Positions 1 through 7,315 of a stretch of DNA of 64,000 nt are shown here, one piece after another; position 1 is the first letter of the stretch, and every line of letters begins with the position of its first letter. Where the stretch lies: positions 6,167 through 70,166 of the forward strand of contig NZ_JANRKL010000202.1 in NCBI RefSeq assembly GCF_033763495.1, in the 5' to 3' direction. Below the pieces are notes generated by a model. The model was not told where the DNA came from. It saw only the letters and a list, made by a program, of their open reading frames with translations, and searched no databases. A program made the translations under genes and the position numbers. This stretch comes from Haliscomenobacter sp033763495 (GTDB lineage Bacteria; Bacteroidota; Bacteroidia; Chitinophagales; Saprospiraceae).

Positions 1-413
1 TCAATCAGTTCTTTGATTTTTTGTACCAACTCAGCTTCATCACCAGTGTAGGTCACCCCGGCGCGCTCCGCTTCAACTTTGGCCGTATGCTCCGCAAAGC
101 CTTCTTTCACCAATTCCCCACCTTCTTCAATGTAGTTTTTGATGAAATCTTTAAGTTTTAGCATGATGTCGGGCCACTCATAGTTCATTTCCTTGCTTAC
201 AGTGACGAAGTTATTGCTGATGTACACTCCTTTCACGTAAGGAAACTCAAAAAGCGCGACTGCCAGCGGTGACCATTCATGGGCCAATTCCACTTCCCGG
301 AAATCGGCTGTGCCGCGGTATAACATACGGTTGGTCACAAACTTGAGTGACTCTGGGTTGGGTGTTTGCTCGGTGTACAACAACACCGGGCTTTTGGTAA
401 CAGTAGTCTCCAT
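1..413 (-). CDS. NifU/Nfu-family iron-sulfur scaffold protein (partial, 3' end outside window)
   Basis: An ATG at 413-411 opens a frame of 137 complete codons that runs off the left edge of the window. The N-terminal part, with LLYTEQTPNPESLKF and a following FEFPYVKGVY, matches the Nfu N-terminal domain (PF08712). The last visible residues, KIKELI, are where the C-terminal NifU domain with its CxxC cluster site normally begins, so the cluster-binding half lies outside the window. The family acts in the cytoplasm, carrying Fe-S clusters to target apoproteins. It is on the same strand as hisS and pheS, 89 bases after hisS. Family assignment is confident; the presence of the CxxC motif cannot be seen. 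Confidence 0.85.
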   Translation of the reverse strand, partial: METTVTKSPVLLYTEQTPNPESLKFVTNRMLYRGTADFREVELAHEWSPLAVALFEFPYVKGVYISNNFVTVSKEMNYEWPDIMLKLKDFIKNYIEEGGELVKEGFAEHTAKVEAERAGVTYTGDEAELVQKIKELI

Positions 414-502
414 ATCGTGAGTATCTGTTGTCGTGTGAATGATTAGACAAGGTCTATTTAGACTGAATCTACAAGGTAACGCTTTTTAGGCCTCGCTGGT
501 TT

Positions 503-1849
503 TTAAAGCAATTGAGTTTTTGCAATAATTTCCTCAATGCTGAGTTTTTCCTGCTCCCCGCTTTGCATATTTTTGAAACCAAGCAAACCGCTGCTCATTT
601 CTTCTTCTCCCACCAACACCACAAAAGGAACCTGCCGATCGTTGGCATATTTCATTTGTTTTTTGAGTTTTCCCGGATCAGGATAAATTTCTGCATTCAC
701 ACCGGCAGCGCGTAATTTACTCAAGGCCGCAAAGGCATACAGCTGGGTAGCTTCGTCAAAGGCCATAAAGAGCACCTTGAGCGAGCTACTGCTATCAGCA
801 GGAAACAAATTGAGTTCTTCCAGTACATCATAAATGCGCTCGGCGCCAAAGGACACACCAACTCCTGAAACATCTTTAAGTCCAAAAACACCTGTCAGGT
901 TGTCATAACGACCACCGCCACCGATGCTGCCCATAGCCACCCCTTTGGCCTGTACTTCAAAAATACAGCCAGTGTAGTAATTGAGCCCACGGGCCAGGGT
1001 GATGTCAAAACGGATTTCTTGCTGGGTTGAACTGGTGCCGAGGTACTGCAACAGGCTTTGGATTTCTTGGATGCCCAATTGCCCGATTTCACTGCCAGAC
1101 AGAGCACTTTGTAATTCGTCCAGGGATTGAATGGCCAGGATTTGGGTGATTTTTTCCACTGCTGTTTCGCCAATCCCGCGTTCCGCCATTTCTTTTTTAA
1201 CGCCGTCCAGTCCAATTTTGTCCAGTTTGTCGATGGCTACAGTCATGGTCACCATCAACTCTGGAATACCAGCGACTTCCGCAATCCCTGTCAGGATTTT
1301 GCGGTTGTTGAATTTAATGACGACGGGCAAGTTGAGTTTGGAAAAAACCTCATCGTAAATCTGCACCAATTCCGCCTCATACACCAGCGAAGTAGAACCC
1401 ACCACGTCCACATCACATTGGTAAAACTCGCGATAACGCCCTTTTTGGGGCCGATCCGCTCGCCAAACGGGCTGGATTTGGTAACGTTTGAAAGGGAAGC
1501 TGATCTCATTCTGGTGCATCACCACAAAACGGGCGAAGGGTACAGTAAGGTCGTAACGCAAGCCCCGTTTGGCCAGTGCCGGAGTAAGGGTTTTGTAAGC
1601 TTGCGCCTCAAAGTCCGCAGTCTTGATGCCTTTGAGGTATTCACCATTGTTCAGGATTTTGAACAATAAGCGATCCCCCTCCTCACCGTATTTGCCGGAA
1701 AGGGTGCTGAGGTTTTCCATTGCCGGGGTTTCAATGGGCAAATAGCCGTATTTGACAAACACCGAACGGATGGTATCGAAGATATAGTTGCGTTTGAGCA
1801 CTTGATCAGGGGTGAAATCCCGGGTGCCTTCGGCGGTAGTTGGTTTCAT
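503..1849 (-). CDS. hisS: Histidyl-tRNA synthetase
   Basis: This class II aminoacyl-tRNA synthetase charges tRNA-His in the cytoplasm. It is 448 residues, normal for the family. Class II motif 2 is visible as RADRPQKGRYREFYQ, and the two histidine-specific blocks are ARGLNYYTGCIFEV and GGGRYDNL. The C-terminal part (about 350-448) fits the HisRS anticodon-binding domain. The start MKPTTAEGTRDFTPDQ is typical of the family. Only three bases separate the pheS stop from this ATG, so the two synthetase genes are very probably cotranscribed and translationally coupled. Confidence 0.96.
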   Translation of the reverse strand: MKPTTAEGTRDFTPDQVLKRNYIFDTIRSVFVKYGYLPIETPAMENLSTLSGKYGEEGDRLLFKILNNGEYLKGIKTADFEAQAYKTLTPALAKRGLRYDLTVPFARFVVMHQNEISFPFKRYQIQPVWRADRPQKGRYREFYQCDVDVVGSTSLVYEAELVQIYDEVFSKLNLPVVIKFNNRKILTGIAEVAGIPELMVTMTVAIDKLDKIGLDGVKKEMAERGIGETAVEKITQILAIQSLDELQSALSGSEIGQLGIQEIQSLLQYLGTSSTQQEIRFDITLARGLNYYTGCIFEVQAKGVAMGSIGGGGRYDNLTGVFGLKDVSGVGVSFGAERIYDVLEELNLFPADSSSSLKVLFMAFDEATQLYAFAALSKLRAAGVNAEIYPDPGKLKKQMKYANDRQVPFVVLVGEEEMSSGLLGFKNMQSGEQEKLSIEEIIAKTQLL

Positions 1850-1852
1850 TTT

Positions 1853-2896
1853 TTATATGACAGATGAAAACTGTTTCAAAAAGCGCACATCGTTTTCAAA
1901 CAACAAGCGAATGTCAGTAATGGTGTACAACATCATGGCCTGGCGCTCGATACCCATACCAAAGGCAAAGCCCGAATACTCTTCCGGATCGATGCCACAA
2001 TTGATCAACACCTGCGGATCAACCATGCCACAACCCAAAATTTCTACCCAGCCGCTGTGTTTACATACCCGACAACCCTTGGCGTTGCAGATGAAGCAGG
2101 ACACGTCCATTTCAGCGCTGGGTTCGGTGAAGGGGAAAAATGAAGGCCGCAGGCGAATTTTGGTATCAGGACCGTACATTTCCTTGGCAAAGTAGTACAG
2201 GGTTTGTTTCATGTCGGCAAAAGACACCCCCTTATCGATGTACAAACCTTCTACTTGATGGAACTGGCAATGCGAACGCGCGGAGATGGTCTCATTGCGG
2301 TAAACCCTCCCAGGGGCAATGATGCGAATGGGCGGCTTTTGTGAGGTCATCACCCGTGCCTGCACCGAAGAGGTATGGGTACGCAGCAGCATTTCGGTGC
2401 TGTTGCGCAGGTAATAGGTATCCTGCATGTCGCGCGCCGGATGGTCGGCAGGCGTGTTCATGGCGGTGAAGTTGTGCCAATCGTCTTCAATTTCACGCTC
2501 TTCTGCAATCACAAAACCCAGGCGTTCAAAAATCCGCACAATGCGATTCAGCGTTACCGCCACCGGATGGCGAGAACCAAGGTCAATGGGTTCACCCGGT
2601 GCAGTAATGTCTAAACCAGCAGCCTGAGATTTCTCGGCAGCTGCTTCCGCCACGGCTTTGAGGGTTTCAAACTTGGCCTCGGCAAGCTCTTTGGCTTTGT
2701 TGATCAATTGACCAAATTCCTTTTTTTGCTCATTCGGGACGTTCCGAATTTCGCCCATCAAGGGTTTGATCACATTGTTGGAGCCCAGGTAGCGCAAACG
2801 AAACTGCTCAATGGTTTCCGCAGAGGCGGGATTGGCCGCTTCAATTTCCTGCAGCAAGTCCTGTAATTGTTGAAATGCGTTGGCAGACATATTCAT
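1853..2896 (-). CDS. pheS: Phenylalanyl-tRNA synthetase alpha subunit
   Basis: This is the catalytic alpha subunit of the cytoplasmic alpha2-beta2 PheRS. It is 347 residues. An N-terminal coiled-coil arm (about 1-85) is followed by the class II core: motif 2 RNETISARSHCQFHQVEG, a Cys-rich stretch CFICNAKGCRVCKHSGW, and motif 3 GFAFGMGIERQAMM. A second in-frame ATG two codons downstream could be the real start. The beta subunit gene pheT is not in the window. It is the first gene of a pheS-hisS pair, and a promoter candidate lies 19 bases upstream. Confidence 0.96.
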   Translation of the reverse strand: MNMSANAFQQLQDLLQEIEAANPASAETIEQFRLRYLGSNNVIKPLMGEIRNVPNEQKKEFGQLINKAKELAEAKFETLKAVAEAAAEKSQAAGLDITAPGEPIDLGSRHPVAVTLNRIVRIFERLGFVIAEEREIEDDWHNFTAMNTPADHPARDMQDTYYLRNSTEMLLRTHTSSVQARVMTSQKPPIRIIAPGRVYRNETISARSHCQFHQVEGLYIDKGVSFADMKQTLYYFAKEMYGPDTKIRLRPSFFPFTEPSAEMDVSCFICNAKGCRVCKHSGWVEILGCGMVDPQVLINCGIDPEEYSGFAFGMGIERQAMMLYTITDIRLLFENDVRFLKQFSSVI

Positions 2897-2914
2897 TTTT
2901 TAAAAAATCGCTGG

Positions 2915-2948
2915 CAAAAGTAAGCATTTTACTTTCATGTAGAATCAA
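2915..2948 (-). promoter_or_regulatory. Candidate Bacteroidota promoter for pheS-hisS
   Basis: On the minus strand TACTTTTG (2922-2915) matches the Bacteroidota -7 element TAnnTTTG and lies just upstream of pheS. A TTGA at 2948-2945 could serve as the -33 element, but the gap of 22 bases is slightly long. Confidence 0.4.
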
Positions 2949-2984
2949 TAACAATGGCGATATTGCGCAGAGTTCCAATTTTTA

Positions 2985-3084
2985 GTTGAGGAGTTGAGAA
3001 AGTTTAGGAGTTGAGTGCCCGTGGTCACTGAGCGAAGCCAAAGTGCCGGGGCGCTCAACTCCTAAACTTTCTCAACTCCTCAAC
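2985..3084. repeat. Inverted repeat, 31-bp perfect arms
   Basis: Arms 2985-3015 and 3054-3084 are perfect reverse complements, built from GTTGAGGAGTTGAG and AGTTTAGGAGTTGAG units. The 38-base loop contains CACTGAGCGAAGCC. It lies between the divergent genes pheS and the O-antigen ligase-like gene, only 20 bases before the latter's start, so any transcript of that gene begun upstream would carry this hairpin in its leader. Confidence 0.95.
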
Positions 3085-3104
3085 TTGCTCAACAAGCATA
3101 AAAC

Positions 3105-4340
3105 ATGTTTCAAGCTTCACAGCTCCGTTTCTATTTTACCTACTTATCCTGCCTCGCCCTTCTGATCGGCCTGGTGGTTTCTCCCTATTTGCAATCCATG
3201 AGTTTGTTCGGTTTTGCCATTGCCGCAGTGTGGGAGAGTATCGCCACTAGTGAGACCCTGGCAGAGCGTTGGAAAGCATTCTGGCGGAGGCCCGATTTAT
3301 GGGTTTTTGGCCTGCATTTTGCGATTGTGCTGTTGGGGTTTTGGACAGTGCAGGACATGGATTTTTGGCTGGAACGTTTGCGCATCAAATTGCCTTTTTT
3401 GATCCTGCCTCTGGCTTTCTTTTTTATGCCGCAATTTCCACAAAGACAGTACTTTAGTTTGCTTTATGTGCTGATCATTGTGTTGTCGATCACCAGTCTG
3501 GGTATCCTGATTAACTACAGTTTGGACTATGAAAACATCCAACTCCTGATCAAACAGGGGCAAGCCATGCCAATGCCGACCAACCATATCCGCTTTAGTT
3601 TATTGCTGGCAATTGGGGTGCTAGTGGCGGGGTATTTGTACTGGCAGGGCTACTATTTTAAAAGTGAACAGGAGCGCAAATGGATCGCCGGGATGGGGCT
3701 GTTTCTTTTTGGGTTTATCCATCTGCTTTCGGTACGCAGTGGCATTGCAGCGCTGTATTTGGCTTTGTTGGTAGTGGGTTTGCGCTATGCTTGGGTGACC
3801 CGTAAGTATTGGCTGGCTTTGGGAGTCATAGGAGCGATGGTGGCTTTGCCTGTGCTGGGTTATTTTGTACTGCCGAGTTTTAAAATGAAGGTTGATTACG
3901 CCCTATACGACCTGCGGATGCGCCAAAGCGGGCACACTGAAATGTTATCTGATTCTGAGCGCATTACTACCTTAAAAGTGGGCTGGAAAATCTTCAAAGC
4001 AGCGCCTTTGCTGGGGGTAGGAGCAGGTAATCTGGATCAAGCCGTACATGCCCAATACGCAGCCCATCACCCCAATGCCGCACGGGTAATGATGCCGCAC
4101 AATCAGTTTTTGTACGTGGCGGCGGGTTCGGGAGTGGTAGGCTTGTTGCTGTTTTGCGTGGCGATCTTCCTGCCGATTTTTTATCAGCGCAATTATCAGG
4201 ATGAGTTGTTTTTGGGGACTTTTGTTGTCCTGCTTGCTTCCTTGCTGGTGGAGGCTACTTTGGAGAATGCGATGGGGGTGGCGCTGGCGAGTTATTTTTG
4301 GTTGTGGGGGTTGAAGCAGCGGGTAGAAGGAGCCCTTTGA
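3105..4340 (+). CDS. O-antigen ligase/polymerase-like membrane protein
   Basis: A 411-residue inner-membrane protein with about ten hydrophobic segments spread along its length. The late periplasmic-loop region reads LKVGWKIFKAAPLLGVGAGN, followed by a PHNQFLYV block; both are the hallmark of the Wzy_C/O-antigen ligase family (PF04932). Members ligate or polymerise surface polysaccharide from undecaprenyl-linked donors on the periplasmic face. No other polysaccharide gene is adjacent, so the substrate cannot be inferred. The ATG at 3105 directly follows the 2985-3084 inverted repeat. Family is confident; ligase versus polymerase is not decided. Confidence 0.75.
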   Translation: MFQASQLRFYFTYLSCLALLIGLVVSPYLQSMSLFGFAIAAVWESIATSETLAERWKAFWRRPDLWVFGLHFAIVLLGFWTVQDMDFWLERLRIKLPFLILPLAFFFMPQFPQRQYFSLLYVLIIVLSITSLGILINYSLDYENIQLLIKQGQAMPMPTNHIRFSLLLAIGVLVAGYLYWQGYYFKSEQERKWIAGMGLFLFGFIHLLSVRSGIAALYLALLVVGLRYAWVTRKYWLALGVIGAMVALPVLGYFVLPSFKMKVDYALYDLRMRQSGHTEMLSDSERITTLKVGWKIFKAAPLLGVGAGNLDQAVHAQYAAHHPNAARVMMPHNQFLYVAAGSGVVGLLLFCVAIFLPIFYQRNYQDELFLGTFVVLLASLLVEATLENAMGVALASYFWLWGLKQRVEGAL

Positions 4341-4406
4341 GATAAAAATAATAGAATTGAGGCAAGTTGATTATCAAGCAATTGATGCTTTTCTTTTTTG
4401 AGTTAC

Positions 4407-4529
4407 GAGTTCCGAATACATGAGAACATGATTTTAGAAGTGAGCTACCGCAGCGACTTAGACACAATTTAGGCTTAAGTCGCTGCGGTAGCTCACTTCT
4501 AAAATCATGTTCTCATGTATTCGGAACTC
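4407..4529. repeat. Inverted repeat, 54-bp perfect arms
   Basis: Arms 4407-4460 and 4476-4529 are exact reverse complements over 54 bases around a 15-base loop. The arm includes GCTACCGCAGCGACTTA. It fills the gap between the convergent genes at 3105-4340 and 4535-5716 and ends six bases from the stop of the second, so it can act as a bidirectional transcription stop. It shares a GCTACC-RCRGCGACTTAGACACA core with the repeat at 45181. Confidence 0.97.
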
Positions 4530-4534
4530 ATCAC

Positions 4535-5716
4535 TCAAATAACCCGCCTCACCACCGTATCCGCCCTCAATTGCTCATCCTCCCCCAAATTCAACAACAA
4601 CAAGCCCGGCTGTTTGCCCACTTCAATACTCCCCAGTCTATCCTCAAAGCCCAGTGCTTCCGCCCCATTGATGGTCGCCCAACGCAAAATTGTGGTAAAT
4701 GGCACATAAGATTGGAAACGCGCAATGGTTTTCATTTCTTCCAGCACTGACAACTGCCAGTTGGAGGTCAAACTATCGGTGCCAATGGTGACCTTAGCCA
4801 CCGTATCCAGAAAATACTGATAATTCGGCAAGCGATTCTCGATGAACAAATTGGCATTGGGGCAGGTGGCCCAATAAATATCCCGACTCCAGGCCTGAGC
4901 GGCGCGGATGTCCTCAGGGGTACTTTCGGTATTGTGCACAAAAAGGGTGCGGCAGGCCGGATCCATGTTTTCCAGTGCGTAATGGATAGAATTTTTGCCA
5001 CTGGGCTGAAACTGATCCAGGGGGAAACCGAAACCAGCGTAAAACTCCAAAAAACTCCCAGTTTTGTTTTGGAAAAGCGCATTTTCCCCCGGGGTTTCCT
5101 GGTTATGGATACTCACGGTGCAGCCTGGTTGGTTCAGCGCATTGATTTTTTTGAATAAGTTACGGGAAACCGTATAGGGGGCGTGGGGCACCGCACTTTT
5201 GCGGTTTCCATTGTCATCACTTTGTTGGTCGTAAGCAGGTTTGAAATTACTGAACCAATTATCGGCTCCCTCTTCTTGCAAGAAGTCAAAAAACTCCACA
5301 AAGGTATAATATTGGATCTGGCTTTGGTTCTTACGGTTCGCCGTATCCGCTTTATTGGAAATATCTCCTACTGCCATGATGCCGCCTTCCCACATTTCGG
5401 CATCGGCGCGGTCGATAGCATCCAGGATTTCCTCCATGGAAATGTCGCGGAAATTGACCACTGTTTGTAAAAAAGGCACCAGGCCGGTTCCAGTATTCGC
5501 CTTGCCTTTCATGTGGGAAAGCTCCAGGTGACAGTGGGTATTGATGAAGCCGGGTACAATGGCCCCCTTCAGCTTTTCCACACTGGCTGGGTCATGAGCA
5601 GCCAATTCATCAATTTGTAAAATGGTGCCTTGAGCGTCAAAGATGACTACCTTTTCGTCCAGTGCGACGTCGGTGATTCCAGTATAAAGGCGATCAGCGC
5701 TGATCTTCCGTATCAT
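4535..5716 (-). CDS. Amidohydrolase-family metal-dependent hydrolase
   Basis: 393 residues of the cytosine deaminase/TRZ-ATZ branch of the amidohydrolase superfamily. Metal-binding and catalytic blocks appear in order: FINTHCHLELSHMKG (HxH on strand 1), VPHAPYTVS, VSIHNQETPGEN, LFVHNTEST (late His), and TIGTDSLTSN (the Asp). The C-terminal segment returns to the small beta domain (GSIEVGKQPGLLLL). Such enzymes deaminate or hydrolyse cyclic amidines, including aminofutalosine in some bacteria, but the substrate cannot be read here. The next gene upstream on the same strand, DUF1015, ends 22 bases away, so they may be cotranscribed. Confidence 0.85.
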   Translation of the reverse strand: MIRKISADRLYTGITDVALDEKVVIFDAQGTILQIDELAAHDPASVEKLKGAIVPGFINTHCHLELSHMKGKANTGTGLVPFLQTVVNFRDISMEEILDAIDRADAEMWEGGIMAVGDISNKADTANRKNQSQIQYYTFVEFFDFLQEEGADNWFSNFKPAYDQQSDDNGNRKSAVPHAPYTVSRNLFKKINALNQPGCTVSIHNQETPGENALFQNKTGSFLEFYAGFGFPLDQFQPSGKNSIHYALENMDPACRTLFVHNTESTPEDIRAAQAWSRDIYWATCPNANLFIENRLPNYQYFLDTVAKVTIGTDSLTSNWQLSVLEEMKTIARFQSYVPFTTILRWATINGAEALGFEDRLGSIEVGKQPGLLLLNLGEDEQLRADTVVRRVI

Positions 5717-5738
5717 GAGTCGTTTTTTATGTCGATGA

Positions 5739-6845
5739 TTAAATTGGAAAAGGGCGCACCACTACACCATTTTTCATCCTCGGCTCAAACCAGGTTGATT
5801 TAGGTGGCAAGGCCTGATCGTGATCTGCCAGCAACATCATTTCCTGCAAGTTGACCGGGTAGAGGGCGAAGGCTACGCGTTGGGGTTTGAGTTGTTGTAC
5901 GTGTTGCAAATGGGCCATTCCTTTGCCCCCTTCAACATAGATCAAGCGGGGCTCCTGGCGCACATTGACAATGTCAAACACATTTGGCAAAATCACTTCG
6001 TTGAACAATTGGGTATCCAAAATGGCTTTTTCCCAATGGTAGTGCTCCAGAAAATCCCGGCGCCAAGTTAGGCGAAAAGCCTGGTTTTCTACCAATAAAC
6101 CCCATTCAAATTTCTGGCTTGGGAGCACTGCACTAGTACGGGCTTCGATGTCAAAATAGGGTTCGAGTTTTTTGAGTAACTCATCCACAGTCCAACTTAC
6201 CTCCTCCAGAATGCGATGAAATGCCTGGATATTTAAGTGATTAGATGGAAAAAGGGCTACCAAAAAATCAGGATCAACATTTCCGTGTATCAAAGTTTGT
6301 TCGTATAAAATTGCCGAAGAAGAGCAGCGATGATGCCCATCGGCGATGTAGGAACGAGGCACAAAGGCGGTGAACAATTCCTGAATGTATTGCAATTCGA
6401 TGGGGTCGGTGATTTCCCAGATTTGGTAGGTCTGTTCTTCGGCTGGAAAAGGAATTTCCAGATGTGGAGCCTGTTTATTCGCTACATTTTGCATCCAGGC
6501 CTCAATCGCAGGTACGCTTGGATAAGCCAACAGCACCGGTTTTATCATCGCCATTTGTTCCTTCCACAAGCGGATTTGCACTTCCTCCTTGGCAGGGATA
6601 GTATTTTCATGGCGTTTGATGGCCCCTTGCAAATAATCCTGTACATGGGCACAAGCAACCAGGCCTAAAGCACGGTGACCGACAGATTGAATGGAACAAA
6701 GGTAAAGGGCGGGTATTTCCCTCGATTCAAAGTAAGCAGTTTGTGCAAAACGGGGAAACTCTTCTTTTACGGCAGCAAAAAAAGTGTCGTTTGATTTAAT
6801 TTTTTCCAAATGTGGCAAGAGCGCCCGAAAAGGGTTGATTCGCAT
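5739..6845 (-). CDS. DUF1015 family protein
   Basis: 368 residues from the ATG at 6845, chosen because MRINPFRALLP matches the usual start of the family; the open frame extends 26 codons further upstream into low-complexity sequence. Family signatures are YIADGHHRCSSS in the middle and PPKSTWFEPRMKNGVVVRPF at the C terminus (DUF1015, PF06245). The biochemical role of the family is not established; the ADGHHR block suggests an enzyme. The protein is cytoplasmic with no signal peptide. It is followed at 22 bases by the amidohydrolase gene. Confidence 0.85.
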   Translation of the reverse strand: MRINPFRALLPHLEKIKSNDTFFAAVKEEFPRFAQTAYFESREIPALYLCSIQSVGHRALGLVACAHVQDYLQGAIKRHENTIPAKEEVQIRLWKEQMAMIKPVLLAYPSVPAIEAWMQNVANKQAPHLEIPFPAEEQTYQIWEITDPIELQYIQELFTAFVPRSYIADGHHRCSSSAILYEQTLIHGNVDPDFLVALFPSNHLNIQAFHRILEEVSWTVDELLKKLEPYFDIEARTSAVLPSQKFEWGLLVENQAFRLTWRRDFLEHYHWEKAILDTQLFNEVILPNVFDIVNVRQEPRLIYVEGGKGMAHLQHVQQLKPQRVAFALYPVNLQEMMLLADHDQALPPKSTWFEPRMKNGVVVRPFPI

Positions 6846-6968
6846 GGATCCATTACTTGGAAGCAAGGTAGCAAAATAGCAAAATAAAATAAAAAGGAAC
6901 GGGTGCAAAGTTATCACACCCATTCCTTAGTGCAGGACAGCCCCAGAAGGGAAGGGGCTGCCACCTGA

Positions 6969-7130
6969 TTGTTTAGAACTAGCATTGCATAGTGTACGCT
7001 TAGCCTGCCGCAAGGCAAAGACTGTCTGATTCTAGAACAAGAAATAATGTGGCTAGATAGTGTAGAAGGCTGAAAATAATACTGGAACGGACGACTAAGC
7101 GTATGCAGAAGGCTTAAGCTCTAAAAACAA
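6969..7130 (-). ncRNA. Candidate 6S-like structured RNA
   Basis: Read on the minus strand, the ends of this segment of about 160 nt pair into a long interrupted stem: TTGTTT (7130-7125) with AAACAA, AGAGCT with AGTTCT (including a G-U pair), AGC with GCT, TGCATA (7107-7102) with TATGCA (6991-6986), and CGCTTAG (7101-7095) with CTAAGCG (7003-6997). That is about 28 pairs separated by small bulges, enclosing a 90-nt interior that carries a TGCC/GGCA hairpin (7006-7017). The wobble pair works only for minus-strand RNA. The size, long closing rod and open centre resemble 6S RNA, which mimics an open promoter. A TATATTTG element ends five bases before the proposed 5' end. No U-rich terminator was seen. 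Confidence 0.45.
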
Positions 7131-7134
7131 TGGC

Positions 7135-7142
7135 CAAATATA
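7135..7142 (-). promoter_or_regulatory. TAnnTTTG -7 element upstream of the candidate RNA
   Basis: TATATTTG on the minus strand (7142-7135) is an exact match to the Bacteroidota -7 consensus, placed where it would start transcription near 7130. No good -33 TTTG at 19-21 bases was found; the nearest is TTCG at 7170-7167. Confidence 0.45.
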
Positions 7143-7315
7143 CAACTAATTGCATTCCATGTATATCGAATAATTGTAAAAATTAGGTATTATTTACAAA
7201 ATCAAAGAAAGTGTAGGGAACCATTTTATACACTTATTTCGTTGGACAAAAGCTTATATTCGCGCCAAATTTATCTTAAACGATTAAAACGCGACTCCAC
7301 TTCAACTGTGTTACC

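Larger units (their letters stand above)
6846..7315. other. Intergenic region between divergent DUF1015 and metG genes
   Basis: This 470-base gap has no convincing protein gene. It holds a short hairpin (CAGCCCC 6938-6944 with GGGGCTG 6954-6960), a candidate structured RNA on the minus strand (6969-7130) and its -7 element (7135-7142). TAACTTTG on the minus strand at 6913-6906 is a possible -7 element for DUF1015. TATATTCG at 7255-7262 is a weak candidate -7 for metG. Confidence 0.6.

Noticed and set aside
1127..1669. Plus-strand frame of 180 codons within hisS.
   Set aside because: Shadow of hisS; no start context, no family.
6969..7130. Resemblance to tmRNA (GACTAAGC near the 3' side and GGGGCTG upstream).
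   Set aside because: No tRNA-like 3' end, no T-loop sequence and no tag-peptide frame; the pairing fits a rod-like RNA on the opposite strand better.
7255..7315. Riboswitch or T-box-like leader before metG.
   Set aside because: The predicted leader is about 50 nt and no conserved aptamer or antiterminator is visible.
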